The translations under genes and the position numbers were made by a program. Shown here one piece after another: positions 7,207-16,574 of a stretch of 64,000 bases of DNA. The DNA is taken from positions 122,414 to 186,413 of the forward strand of contig JALNYZ010000007.1 in NCBI GenBank assembly GCA_023229575.1, written 5' to 3'. Position 1 is the first letter of the stretch. Each line of letters begins with the position of its first letter. Source of the DNA: Prolixibacteraceae bacterium (GTDB lineage: Bacteria > Bacteroidota > Bacteroidia > Bacteroidales > Prolixibacteraceae). Under the pieces are notes generated by a model. That model ran no database searches and was not told the origin of the DNA. It was given only the letters and a program-made list of their open reading frames with translations.

Positions 7207-8202
7207 TTAATGACCGGATTTGTATTCCCCGAAATTCTTCATAAATTGAACCCGTTCAAATTCAGCAGGATTCACAGAATTTTCCTGACTTAATTTTCCT
7301 CTAAAGTTATCAATAGTTTCGTAATTGTGAGCGGTCATCCAGGCAGCCAGCTGCAGGTTGACCTCCTCAATAAATCCAAATCCTTTTTCGTACAGGGCAG
7401 AAGCCACCTGTACGGCATTGCATCCGGCAAGAATCATCCTGACGGCAGTTTCCCAGCTATGCACTCCGGTTGAAGAGGCAATATCACAATTGACCCTGTT
7501 GGACATGACCGCTACCCACCGCAAAGGTATCAGATAGTCAGAGTCATGACTCAGTACATTGGCTCCATGAATGGTTTCACGGTCGATATCGATATCAGGC
7601 GAATAAAAGCGATTGAAGAGAACGATGCCCTTCACACCTGAGAAGGAGATATCCCTGATCATGCCTCCCAAATTTGAGAAGTAATGGCTTATTTTAACAG
7701 AGACTGGAATCGTGACCTTTTGCGAAACGCGGGTAATGATATCAAAATAGGTGCTTTCATTGTCCTGGCTGGTCTGGGAAAGATCGCTCGCCGAGATGAA
7801 GAGGTTAAGCTCAAGCGCATCGGCCCCTGATGCTTCAATTTTCTTGGCAAAGAAACCCCACTCCTGGGAAGTGACACAATTAATGCTCGCGATCACCGGG
7901 ATCGAAAGCTGGGCTTTGGCCTCAGTGATCAGTTGCAGATATTGTTTCAAGTTCTCTTTCCTGATCTCCAGATCGTAATAATCGAGAAACTCCAGATTGT
8001 TGTCCATGGGTCCAAGTTTCTCAAATTCATGGGCATATTCGAGATAGATCTCCTCTTCGAAGACAGATTTCAGAACGACTGCCCCGGCTCCTGCCTTCTC
8101 GATGGCTTTGAGGTGTTCGATCGAATGGGTCAGACTGCAACTTCCGGCAATAATAGGACTTTTGAGGTTAAGTCCCAGATATTTTATACTTAAATCAGGC
8201 AT
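7207..8202 (-). CDS. Dihydroorotate dehydrogenase-like flavoprotein
   Basis: This is a TIM-barrel FMN protein of 331 residues, starting MPDLSIKYLGLNLKSPIIAG and resembling the DHOD/dihydropyrimidine dehydrogenase superfamily (GAGAVVLKSVFEEE, PVIASINCV, GADALELNLF, GCNAVQVASALYEKG). I chose the start at 8202 because it lies 1 bp after the NfnB stop. A longer reading from 8277 would overlap that gene by 74 bp and adds unrelated residues. I do not see a clear catalytic Cys/Ser loop of true PyrD, so the substrate is uncertain. Its place behind NfnA/NfnB suggests it receives electrons from, or supplies them to, that flavin system. Confidence 0.82.
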   Translation of the reverse strand: MPDLSIKYLGLNLKSPIIAGSCSLTHSIEHLKAIEKAGAGAVVLKSVFEEEIYLEYAHEFEKLGPMDNNLEFLDYYDLEIRKENLKQYLQLITEAKAQLSIPVIASINCVTSQEWGFFAKKIEASGADALELNLFISASDLSQTSQDNESTYFDIITRVSQKVTIPVSVKISHYFSNLGGMIRDISFSGVKGIVLFNRFYSPDIDIDRETIHGANVLSHDSDYLIPLRWVAVMSNRVNCDIASSTGVHSWETAVRMILAGCNAVQVASALYEKGFGFIEEVNLQLAAWMTAHNYETIDNFRGKLSQENSVNPAEFERVQFMKNFGEYKSGH

Positions 8203-8203
8203 A

Positions 8204-9706
8204 TTAATTGACTTTAGTAGAATTTGATATTTTATTCTGGAGATAGATGTGCATGTTTTCTGCCGCCTTACGGCCATCTCCCATAGCCAGGATCACGGTA
8301 GCGCCACCCCTGACGATATCGCCGCCGGCAAACATCTCTTCGATGGATGATTGCATCTTATCCTCTTCGACCACGATGGTTCCCCATTTGGATATCTTCA
8401 GGTCGGGAAGACAAGAAGGAACGAGCGGATTGGGCGAAACACCGACTGCCACGATAACCAAATCCACGTCCAGTTCGAATTCTGAACCGTCGATTGGAAC
8501 GGGCCTTCTCCTGCCGGAGGCATCAGGTTCTCCAAGACCCATCCTGTTGAGGCGCATCCTGTTGACCATGCCTTTCTCGTCGGCAAAATATTCAAGGGGA
8601 TTGCAGAGGTTCATAAATTCAACTCCCTCTTCTTTGGCATGTTTCACCTCTTCAATTCTCGCGGGCATCTCTGCTTCCGAGCGACGATAGATGATCATGG
8701 CCCGGTCGGCGCCCAATCGGAGGGCGGTACGAACAGAGTCCATCGCGGTATTTCCTCCTCCGATCACTGCCACTCTTTTTCCCAGTATTACCGGGGTGTC
8801 GCTGTTTTCGGAGTTGGCCCCCATCAAGTTGACCCTGGTGAGGTATTCGTTGGAAGAGAGGATGCCGTTGTAGTTTTCGCCCGGAATATCCATGAAACGG
8901 GGAAGGCCGGCACCACTTCCGAGGAAGAATCCCTTGTATCCCTCTTTACGTAAGTCGTCGAATGAGGCCGTTCTGCCTACGATGAAATTGGTTTCAAACT
9001 TAACACCCATTTTTTTCAGGTTGTCAAGTTCAAAATCTACAATTGCGTTGGGAAGCCTGAATTCGGGAATTCCATATTTTAATACGCCTCCGATTTCGTG
9101 AAGCGCTTCAAAAACCGTCACATCATAACCATTTTTTACCATATCTCCTGCAAAAGAGAGTGCGGCAGGTCCTGAGCCAACCGTGGCAACTTTGATCCTA
9201 TTGGGCTCAGCCGTTTTTGGAATGTTGGCGGTACCTGATTCACGCTCAAAATCGGCGGCAAATCTCTCGAGATGACCGATAGAGACAGAAGGGAGATTCA
9301 TCTTTTCAAGATAGAAACACCTTGATTCGCACTGCTTCTCCTGGGGACATACCCGTCCGCATACTGCCGGGAGGGCATTGGTTTCTTTTAAGGTTGCTGC
9401 CGCTCCAAGCACATCCCCGTTTTCAATCAGTTTGATGAATTTTGGAATATTGATGTTAACGGGACAGCCTTCAATGCAGGTGGGTGTAACGCAGTCCATG
9501 CAACGTGAAGCTTCCAGTGCTGCCTGTTCGGCTGTGATACCGAGATTAACCTCCCGGTCCTGGTACTTTACCCTTATTTCGGGAGCCTGTTCAGGCATGT
9601 GTACGCGTTGAATTGCCGTTCTCTCTTTGTTTTTGATTTTAGAACGCAAGGCGGCTCTCCACTCCTGACTGCGTTCGTTTTTGAGGTATTCGGGGTCTAA
9701 AGACAT
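8204..9706 (-). CDS. nfnB: NfnB-type NADPH oxidoreductase subunit (GltD-like)
   Basis: This 500-residue iron-sulfur flavoprotein is annotated in many genomes as glutamate synthase small subunit. It has two N-terminal [4Fe-4S] sites (C69, C72, C77, C81 and C116, C120, C126, C130), an FAD motif VGSGPAAL (about residue 175) and an NADP motif VIGGGNTAMDS (about 310). No glutamate synthase large subunit is nearby. Instead the NfnA-like subunit lies 9 bp upstream, the classic pair of NADH-dependent reduced ferredoxin:NADP oxidoreductase. That enzyme bifurcates electrons between NADPH, NAD and ferredoxin in anaerobes. The symbol rests on this context. Confidence 0.88.
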   Translation of the reverse strand: MSLDPEYLKNERSQEWRAALRSKIKNKERTAIQRVHMPEQAPEIRVKYQDREVNLGITAEQAALEASRCMDCVTPTCIEGCPVNINIPKFIKLIENGDVLGAAATLKETNALPAVCGRVCPQEKQCESRCFYLEKMNLPSVSIGHLERFAADFERESGTANIPKTAEPNRIKVATVGSGPAALSFAGDMVKNGYDVTVFEALHEIGGVLKYGIPEFRLPNAIVDFELDNLKKMGVKFETNFIVGRTASFDDLRKEGYKGFFLGSGAGLPRFMDIPGENYNGILSSNEYLTRVNLMGANSENSDTPVILGKRVAVIGGGNTAMDSVRTALRLGADRAMIIYRRSEAEMPARIEEVKHAKEEGVEFMNLCNPLEYFADEKGMVNRMRLNRMGLGEPDASGRRRPVPIDGSEFELDVDLVIVAVGVSPNPLVPSCLPDLKISKWGTIVVEEDKMQSSIEEMFAGGDIVRGGATVILAMGDGRKAAENMHIYLQNKISNSTKVN

Positions 9707-9715
9707 CTGCTTAAA

Positions 9716-10537
9716 CTATTTTTGAATATATTTATTGTTGGCGACGACCTCTTCTGACCGGTAGCCTCCCAGACGCATCAGCATCTCGTCAAAGTTAATC
9801 TCATGTGCATCGAATTCGGGGCCATCAACGCAAGTAAACTTTGTCTTGCCACCAACGGTCACCCGGCATGCTCCGCACATTCCTGTTCCGTCAACCATAA
9901 TTGAATTGAGGCTGGCCTGTGTCGGGATCGCATATTTTTTTGTGGTGAGTGCGGCGAATTTCATCATAATGGCGGGTCCAATTACAATACATTCATCGAT
10001 TTTTTCGCGTTGGATCACCTCTTCCATACCTACAGTAATCAATCCTTGTTTTCCATAAGAGCCGTCGTCTGTCATGACAATCACATCATCCGACCAGCGT
10101 CTGATCTCGTCTTCCAGAATAATCAAATCCCTGCTTCTGGCCGCGATAACCGAAACTACCTTGTTCCCGGCCTTCTTAAAAGCCTCAACGATGGGCAACA
10201 GGGGTGCAACCCCAACGCCACCTCCGCAAGCCAAAATGGTACCTTTCAATTCGATGTCAGTAGGTTTTCCAAGCGGTCCGACCAGATCGGTTATGCTCTC
10301 GCCAACTTCCAGCGCAGCAAGTTTTGCAGAACTAACGCCCACGATTTGTACGACCAGGGTAATCGTCCCCTTCAAAGGATCTGCATCCGCAATGGTCAAC
10401 GGAAAGCGTTCCCCCTTTTCACCGATCTTAAGAATGACAAAGTTGCCTGCTTTTCTGGAACGGGCAATTTTAGGATTTTCAACGACCAGACGGATAACCT
10501 TATCAGAGAAATATTCCTTTTCAACGATTTTATTCAT
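9716..10537 (-). CDS. nfnA: NfnA-type FAD/NAD-binding [2Fe-2S] subunit
   Basis: The 273 residues resemble the electron-transfer subunit of dihydroorotate dehydrogenase (PyrK) and sulfide dehydrogenase. The flavin region is RFPLTIADAD (44-53) and the NAD region is ACGGGVGVAPLLPI (103-116). The C-terminal cluster has C221, C224 and C236, with D217 just before. In characterised NfnA one cluster ligand is an aspartate, which D217 would supply. It is the first gene of the operon and overlaps nothing upstream; the promoter lies in the divergent 427-bp gap shared with the SUI1 gene. Together with nfnB it should form the cytoplasmic transhydrogenase. Confidence 0.87.
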   Translation of the reverse strand: MNKIVEKEYFSDKVIRLVVENPKIARSRKAGNFVILKIGEKGERFPLTIADADPLKGTITLVVQIVGVSSAKLAALEVGESITDLVGPLGKPTDIELKGTILACGGGVGVAPLLPIVEAFKKAGNKVVSVIAARSRDLIILEDEIRRWSDDVIVMTDDGSYGKQGLITVGMEEVIQREKIDECIVIGPAIMMKFAALTTKKYAIPTQASLNSIMVDGTGMCGACRVTVGGKTKFTCVDGPEFDAHEINFDEMLMRLGGYRSEEVVANNKYIQK

Positions 10538-10965
10538 TCGATATTTATTTGATTTTCAATTCTGTACTTATAGAATTGAATGTACATGATGATAATGTCA
10601 ATTCAATGGTCCCTTTTGTGCGGTACACATTCCTTGTTAAAAGTTACATTTTGAAAAAAATCGTTCAAAAATAGTGATTTCGATTGATTGATTTTAATGC
10701 GAAAGTGTAATTGAGAAAAATTCATGTAGTTTAAAATATTATTAAATAAGCAACCGTCTCTATGGACAAACTGTTATCTTTGTAGTTTGCACCGTTTCCA
10801 AATATTTCAATGATTATCCTTAAGGTGAAATCGGGATAACTTTTTAGATTACCAACCACAAAGAAAACAACAGTTCCATGAAATACCCGTGTTACAATAT
10901 CCACATAAACCGGAAATGATTATACGGGTATTCCATCTGACAAAAAGAAAGCAAATTATACACAG
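10538..10965 (+). promoter_or_regulatory. Divergent intergenic region, nfnA and SUI1 gene
   Basis: No gene is seen in this 428-bp gap. TATCTTTG at 10775-10782 is a good -7 box facing the SUI1 gene, but the -33 position is poor. If used, it would give a leader of about 175 nt. No clear riboswitch fold was recognised. Confidence 0.4.
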
Positions 10966-11322
10966 ATGAAACTTCAAAATCATCAACGGAAAAACCGGGA
11001 TGGGGTTGTCTACTCTACGTCAGATAATTTTGACTATCAGTTTTCCCCGGCTGATGGGGTGCAGGAGACCTTGATCCCATCCAAACAAAATTTAAAGGTG
11101 ATGCTGGACAAGAAACAGCGTGCAGGTAAAGTGGTGACACTGATCACCGGGTTTATCGGAACAGAGGAAGCCTTAATGGAGCTTGGGAAAAAACTTAAAT
11201 CCAAGTTTGGCGTTGGGGGATCAGTCAAGGATGGTGAAATCCTGATTCAGGGCGACTTCCGCGACCGCACCATTGCTTTGCTGACTGCTGACGGATATAA
11301 AGTGAAGAGAGTGGGGGGATGA
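10966..11322 (+). CDS. SUI1/eIF1-like translation factor (YciH family)
   Basis: This small cytoplasmic protein of 118 residues has a C-terminal SUI1 fold: KQRAGKVVTLITGFIGTEEA (about 50-69), then KKLKSKFGVGGSVKDGEILI and GDFRDRTIALL. Homologues of eIF1 bind the small ribosomal subunit and are thought to influence start-site fidelity. The N-terminal 40 residues are a flexible extension (NHQRKNRDGVVYSTSDNFDY) common in Bacteroidota members. It is a single gene, preceded by a long leader and followed by a repeat-rich gap. Confidence 0.9.
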   Translation: MKLQNHQRKNRDGVVYSTSDNFDYQFSPADGVQETLIPSKQNLKVMLDKKQRAGKVVTLITGFIGTEEALMELGKKLKSKFGVGGSVKDGEILIQGDFRDRTIALLTADGYKVKRVGG

Positions 11323-11334
11323 CTAGGACGAGCC

Positions 11335-11650
11335 AGTCCCTGAGCCTGTCGAAGGGCCGAAGTGTCAAATATTCATGCGTAATTCCGGTCCCTGAGCTTG
11401 TCGAAGGGGAGAGTGGGCGAAGGGGCGATCGGAACTCCAAACATTATGAAATTGAAACGAGGAAATTAGGAAACGGAGAAGATGAGACGAAGAATCGGTC
11501 CCAGAAGCCGAAGGGGAAATGTGGAAATTGGCAGTCGCACAATCCTAAATTTCCCGACCACAAAGTTGATCCAATTCGAATCCTACCTTGGAAGGGTTAA
11601 ATGTCAATAGCCCGGGGTAAAGCGACGAAGGAGCGGCACCCCAGGTTGTG
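11335..11650. repeat. Short dispersed repeats after the SUI1 gene
   Basis: CCTGAGCCTGTCGAAGGG (11339-11356) and CCTGAGCTTGTCGAAGGG (11392-11409) are two copies of a motif found scattered in many bacterial genomes. At about 11607-11646, AGCCCGGGGT and CACCCCAGGTT form an imperfect inverted repeat of another Bacteroidota repeat type. The whole gap 11323-11823 contains no convincing gene. Confidence 0.6.
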
Positions 11651-11823
11651 AATGAGGAAGGGAGAGCCGTCCGCAGTAGCACGCAAAGAAGGGCTGGCAT
11701 CTCAATTTCGGACGGAACAGTTACCGTTTTGAAAGAAGAAAAGAATTGGGAAATAGAGCACAATAGATATAAATAGAATTTGAAATTAGTCCCCAAAGTA
11801 CATAACACTGAGAAATACAATTA

Positions 11824-14772
11824 ATGCCAGCACCGCAGCTTTTTGTCGTTACCCTAGCCAAACACAGGATATTTGGTCAGCTTCTCTATCCTTATTTTGC
11901 TGAGCAAATACCCGGTGAACCCTATTTGCGGTTGCTCAGGCGTGTGAAGTTGCGCGATATAAATGATCCTGCAATCAAGCTTTCAGCTTTGGAATCCAGG
12001 CTGGTGAAAATTTCTGAAAGATACAGCGATGAATCTTTGATCCGGAAATATTGTCCTGATAAGCCAGTGCGGGAGCTGATAAATATGATCGGAAAGGAGG
12101 AGGTAAAGCATAAAGTCCTATCGCATATTGAAAATGCAATTGCTGAGATATTGGAATTGCTGAAAAAAGAGCCTATGCCACTTTACCAAAAACGAGAGAA
12201 GTATGCGAATCTTTACGATGAAGATTTGGTTTCGCTCTGTTACCAGGATACAGGAGCAGTTTTCAATTTCACCAGATTGGAAGAAGAGACCCGTTATTTT
12301 TTAACGCTCCGAAACGGGAAGGATGGCTTTGCCCTTATGAATAAAAATTTCGAATTGCTTGTTAATGAGCCTTGCAGGATCTATTATCAGAACAAAATTT
12401 ATTTTTTTGACGAAATATCTGCAAGCAAATTGCTCCCTTTTCGTGAGAAAGAGTATATATCGGTACCCCGGAAGATGGAGGACCGTTACTATGAAACTTT
12501 TATTCTGAATGCAATAAAGTGCCACGAAGTGAAAGTTTCGGGGTTTGAGATCCGGGAAACGATACCGGAGAAAGGAACAATCCTATCCCTGGAGAGCGAT
12601 CTCTCCGGTCTTCCACTCTTTGTGCTCCAATTTACTTACAATGGAGTGCGATTAAAAATGAAACAAGGAGAGCAAAGGGTTGTTGTGCTTCAAAAACATG
12701 GGGATCAATATGTATTTGAGGCTTTTAGCAGGGACCAGCCCTGGGAAAAGCGGCAATTTGATTTACTGAAATCGCTTGGCTTGGATGGCGTTGATGATAA
12801 TTTGAGACTTGAATCGGTTAATCAGGATCACCTTGGTGGAGAGATATATCATGCGATTTCCTGGATTAAGCAATATTCCAAAATACTTGATCATTCCGGG
12901 ATTGTCATGGCACAACCAGGAATGGCTCACCCTTATTTTCTTGGGAATCATGAAATGCAAATATCGGCAGGGAACAAGATCGACTGGTTTGATCTTGATA
13001 TAAGTATAAGGATAGGTGAGTGGAGTTTCCCATTTATTCGGTTCAAAAGACTTATACTTAATGAAATAAGGGAATTCAAACTTCCAAATGGTGAAATTTT
13101 CATCCTTCCGGAGGAATGGTTTGCGCAGTTTTCCGAAATACTTGCCCTCGGGAAGGCAGAAGGTTCCAAAATCCTTCTAAAACCTTCTCATTTCATGTTG
13201 CTTTCCGAACAATTTATTGCAATCAACCCTGATTTGCAGCAACGGATTTCTCAAATGGACAGCCATCAGATGATGGAGCATGAAATACCAGATACGATTC
13301 AGGCGAAACTCAGAAAATATCAGTATGACGGATACAACTGGCTAATGCATCTTTGGAAAAACGGGCTAAATGGTTGTCTGGCCGATGACATGGGCCTGGG
13401 GAAGACGCTCCAGACGTTGATCCTATTGGCAAAACACAAACGGAAAGTAGTCACTGATTATTTTTTACCTCCCGATTCCAAAGGGCAACTTTCGCTTTTC
13501 CCTGAAAAGGGGAGATTGACAGACGAGGTCCAACCGGCCAGTTTAATTGTCTTGCCGGTATCATTGCTCCATAACTGGGAAAATGAGATTCGGAAATTTG
13601 CACCCACACTCAAGGTTTATACCTATTCAGGGGTAAAACGAAGGGAGAAGGTTGATTTTGCCCAATTGATCCATTATTATGATCTTGTTCTGACGACCTA
13701 TGGTACAGTAAGAAATGACAGTGAGGTCTTGGCGAAGCACTCCTTTTTCTATCTTATCCTGGATGAGAGCCAAAATATCAAAAATGCCGAATCAAAAAGC
13801 TACAAGGCCGTATGCGCTATCCCATCAAAGTTCAGGTTGTCATTGACCGGAACGCCTATCGAGAATTCTTTATCTGACCTATGGTCACAAATGAACTTTC
13901 TCAATCCCGGGCAGCTTGGTAGTTTTAAATTTTTCAAGGATAACTATTTGGTGCCTATCGAGAAAGAGAGGAATGAAGAGGCAACGGCCAGGCTCAATCG
14001 CCTGATTGAGCCTTTTGTACTTCGAAGAACAAAAGAACAGGTGGCCGCAGATCTTCCCCCTGTAATGGAGGAGCTTCTCACCATCACAATGACCGTTGAG
14101 CAACAAGAATTCTACGAAGCAGAGAAATCTTCAGTAAGAAATTACCTTCTTAAGAATATTGATGAACTTGAGCCCCGAAATACAACATTTGTGGTACTAC
14201 AAGCGCTGACAAGACTGCGACAGATTGCCATTCATCCCAGACTGGTTGATTCAGCTTCGATTATCGAATCAGGGAAATTCAACGAAATACTTTCCATGTT
14301 GGAAGTTCTTGTGGCAGAGAACCACAAAATTTTGGTTTTCTCATCATTTGTCAAACATCTCAACCTTTTGGAAGAATCCTGCAGAAACAAAGAATGGGGT
14401 TACTGCCGACTGACAGGTCAAACCACCGACCGTAAAACAGTCATATCTGAATTCCAGTCGAAGGAGGATAAAAATATTTTCCTGATTTCGTTGAAAGCGG
14501 GGGGAGTAGGGCTTAACCTCACCGCTGCGGATTATATCTTTATCATTGATCCGTGGTGGAACCCGGCAGCCGAGATGCAGGCCATCAGCCGTGCCCACCG
14601 CATCGGGCAGGATAAAAAAGTATTTGTATACAGGTTTATTTCAGAAAATAGTATTGAGGAGAAAATCCAACTGCTTCAGGAAAAGAAGGCATCATTGGCC
14701 AACGAATTCATCAACCACAAAGATCCGTTCAGTATTTTTGGGAAAGAGGAACTGATACAGCTTTTTGATTAA
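11824..14772 (+). CDS. SNF2-family DEAD/DEAH helicase-like ATPase
   Basis: This 982-residue cytoplasmic protein has a C-terminal SNF2 engine. It shows LADDMGLGKTLQTLILL (Walker A, about residue 520), ILDESQNIKN (motif II, DESQ), LTGTPIENSLSDLW (motif III), ISLKAGGVGLNLTAAD (motif V) and AISRAHRIGQ (motif VI). The N-terminal 480 residues show no domain I recognise and no SWIM zinc motif is apparent. Such proteins translocate on double-stranded DNA and remodel protein-DNA complexes; the bacterial members are linked to transcription recycling or repair. It stands alone, convergent with the aldolase gene (1 bp between stops). Confidence 0.92.
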   Translation: MPAPQLFVVTLAKHRIFGQLLYPYFAEQIPGEPYLRLLRRVKLRDINDPAIKLSALESRLVKISERYSDESLIRKYCPDKPVRELINMIGKEEVKHKVLSHIENAIAEILELLKKEPMPLYQKREKYANLYDEDLVSLCYQDTGAVFNFTRLEEETRYFLTLRNGKDGFALMNKNFELLVNEPCRIYYQNKIYFFDEISASKLLPFREKEYISVPRKMEDRYYETFILNAIKCHEVKVSGFEIRETIPEKGTILSLESDLSGLPLFVLQFTYNGVRLKMKQGEQRVVVLQKHGDQYVFEAFSRDQPWEKRQFDLLKSLGLDGVDDNLRLESVNQDHLGGEIYHAISWIKQYSKILDHSGIVMAQPGMAHPYFLGNHEMQISAGNKIDWFDLDISIRIGEWSFPFIRFKRLILNEIREFKLPNGEIFILPEEWFAQFSEILALGKAEGSKILLKPSHFMLLSEQFIAINPDLQQRISQMDSHQMMEHEIPDTIQAKLRKYQYDGYNWLMHLWKNGLNGCLADDMGLGKTLQTLILLAKHKRKVVTDYFLPPDSKGQLSLFPEKGRLTDEVQPASLIVLPVSLLHNWENEIRKFAPTLKVYTYSGVKRREKVDFAQLIHYYDLVLTTYGTVRNDSEVLAKHSFFYLILDESQNIKNAESKSYKAVCAIPSKFRLSLTGTPIENSLSDLWSQMNFLNPGQLGSFKFFKDNYLVPIEKERNEEATARLNRLIEPFVLRRTKEQVAADLPPVMEELLTITMTVEQQEFYEAEKSSVRNYLLKNIDELEPRNTTFVVLQALTRLRQIAIHPRLVDSASIIESGKFNEILSMLEVLVAENHKILVFSSFVKHLNLLEESCRNKEWGYCRLTGQTTDRKTVISEFQSKEDKNIFLISLKAGGVGLNLTAADYIFIIDPWWNPAAEMQAISRAHRIGQDKKVFVYRFISENSIEEKIQLLQEKKASLANEFINHKDPFSIFGKEELIQLFD

Positions 14773-14773
14773 T

Positions 14774-15361
14774 TCAGCTATTTTTTAATAGAATTTGCCC
14801 TGCTTCGTCCAGCGTCTTTCCAAATACGATAATCCCCTCTTTGTGCCCTGCCATTGCAATAATCTTATCTGTTCCAACGTTTGTCTGCTTAAATAACCTT
14901 TTTATTTCGGTTGCCATTCCAGGGGTACCATAAGAAATCTCTTTCCTGGTTGTGGGAACTTTATGGATTAGTTTTTCCCAAATGTCAAAATTATGTATAT
15001 GTATAACCGCATTGGTTTCATTTGAACACTCGTATATCACGGCATGTGAAAGGGACTCGGATGATGCTATTATTGGTCCGGTACATTTGATACTGTTTTT
15101 TCTGAGGTTATATTCATTAACCATTACATAATGGTTCTCATTCAAAATTTTCAATCCTCCTGTTGCTGAGCCAGTAATGATAAAGGTAAGGGCTTTAAAA
15201 CGTATGCTTATATTGCCAAAACCAACGCCATTATCGTAAACGCCAATATACCCGAGTTTGTAGAGGTTATCCCTCCATCGATTGATTTCAAACAATTGAT
15301 CAATTGGTAAAGGTCCGGCCTCAATCCAATTGCAACTAAATTTTATATATCCTTCGTCCAT
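14774..15361 (-). CDS. Class II aldolase/adducin family protein
   Basis: This 195-residue protein of the fuculose-1-phosphate aldolase fold carries the zinc site HIHN in NAVIHIHNFDIWEKL (about residue 118) and a C-terminal AGHKEGIIVFGKTLDEA that gives a third His. GNISIRF near residue 50 matches the phosphate-binding GNxS pattern. It lies 1 bp after the MtnA stop. An MtnA-aldolase pair is known from 5-deoxyribose/5-methylthioribose salvage shunts, where the aldolase cleaves 5-deoxyribulose- or methylthioribulose-1-phosphate to DHAP and an aldehyde. That assignment is inferred from context. Confidence 0.85.
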   Translation of the reverse strand: MDEGYIKFSCNWIEAGPLPIDQLFEINRWRDNLYKLGYIGVYDNGVGFGNISIRFKALTFIITGSATGGLKILNENHYVMVNEYNLRKNSIKCTGPIIASSESLSHAVIYECSNETNAVIHIHNFDIWEKLIHKVPTTRKEISYGTPGMATEIKRLFKQTNVGTDKIIAMAGHKEGIIVFGKTLDEAGQILLKNS

Positions 15362-15362
15362 T

Positions 15363-16472
15363 TCAACTTTTCTTTTCGGGAAACAGATTAAGAATGCTTT
15401 CTTTGTTGGGACTGCAAATACCCCTCTCGGTAATCAGGCCCGTAATTAGGCGTGCAGGCGTTACATCAAAAGCATAGTTTGTGGCAGGGCTGTTGGCTGG
15501 GGTGAGTAAAATTCTTTTTATTTCACCCTCGCAGAGCCCTTCCATGTATTTAACTTCATCGGCCCCTCTTTCCTCAATTGGTATCTCTTCTATGCCATTT
15601 TCCATGTCCCAGTCGATCGAAGTGGAGGGCAGTGCAACATAAAACGGGATCTGGTTGTCAATTGCGGCCAATGCCTTCAGATAAGTGCCTATTTTGTTGG
15701 CAACATCGCCTGTGCTGGTAGTCCTGTCCGATCCTACTATGACCATGTCAACCTGACCATGTTGCATCAGGTGCCCTCCAACGTTATCGGGGATGATGGT
15801 ATGCGGCACCCGGTGTTGCCCAAGCTCCCACGCGGTCAAACTTGCACCCTGGTTTCTGGGCCTGGTTTCATCTACCCAAACGTGCACATCCAAACCTTTA
15901 TCAAATGCAGCATAGATAGGAGAAGTAGCAGAGCCATAATCAACAAATGCCAGCCACCCTGCATTGCAATGTGTAAGAACATTTACCGTTTTACCACCCT
16001 TTTGCCTGCTGATTTCTTCAATAATCGAAACACCAAATTCTCCGATTCTTTGGCAATACCCGGCGTCCAAATCCGCAATTTCGTTGGCAGTTTTAAAGCT
16101 AATTGCTATTTTATCGGCAATGGCAGTTTCGTTTTTAATCGCAATTAATTGTTTCTCAACCGCCCACGAAAGATTGACAGCAGTCGGTCTTGTCGCTTTT
16201 AGGTAATCGCCGGCATTCTCTAAATAGGCTGTAAATGAATTGTCTTGTGGTGCTTCCAGCGCTGCCAGGTACATACCGTAACCAGCAGTTGCCCCAATTA
16301 GCCCGGCCCCTCTGACATGCATCTCCTTAATGGCTAGGGCAACATCATGTACGGTTTTCAAATCTTCAATGATGAATTTGTGCGGCAAAAACCGTTGATC
16401 AATGATCTTAATAACCGTTTCAACGGTTTCGTCTATCCAAATTGTGCGGTAATGTTTCCCATTTACCTTCAT
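15363..16472 (-). CDS. mtnA: S-methyl-5-thioribose-1-phosphate isomerase
   Basis: This 369-residue member of the eIF2B-like isomerase family interconverts 5-methylthioribose-1-phosphate (or 5-deoxyribose-1-phosphate) and the ribulose form. Motifs are MHVRGAGLIGATAGYG (about residue 49), the active-site cysteine in LTHCNAGWLA (about 168) and the active-site aspartate in VGSDRTTSTGDVANKIGTY (about 249). The usual GADRI is here GSDRT, a mild deviation. No MtnK, MtnP or later mtn genes are present, which favours a short two-gene shunt rather than full methionine salvage. Confidence 0.9.
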   Translation of the reverse strand: MKVNGKHYRTIWIDETVETVIKIIDQRFLPHKFIIEDLKTVHDVALAIKEMHVRGAGLIGATAGYGMYLAALEAPQDNSFTAYLENAGDYLKATRPTAVNLSWAVEKQLIAIKNETAIADKIAISFKTANEIADLDAGYCQRIGEFGVSIIEEISRQKGGKTVNVLTHCNAGWLAFVDYGSATSPIYAAFDKGLDVHVWVDETRPRNQGASLTAWELGQHRVPHTIIPDNVGGHLMQHGQVDMVIVGSDRTTSTGDVANKIGTYLKALAAIDNQIPFYVALPSTSIDWDMENGIEEIPIEERGADEVKYMEGLCEGEIKRILLTPANSPATNYAFDVTPARLITGLITERGICSPNKESILNLFPEKKS

Positions 16473-16574
16473 AATATCTTTTTATACAATTAAATGGTTG
16501 AAATGCAATACAGCAAATATACAATAGATGATTGAACCGGAATTGTACATTGAAGGCTTTTATTTATGACGTTT

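Noticed and set aside
8204..9706. Glutamate synthase small subunit
   Set aside because: No large subunit nearby and an NfnA-type subunit directly upstream; NfnB fits better, though the two families are related.
11319..11600. A 93-residue frame behind the SUI1 gene
   Set aside because: Its sequence is mostly the translation of the CTGAGCnTGTCGAAGG repeats (LSLSKG, PELVEG), a known kind of false gene.
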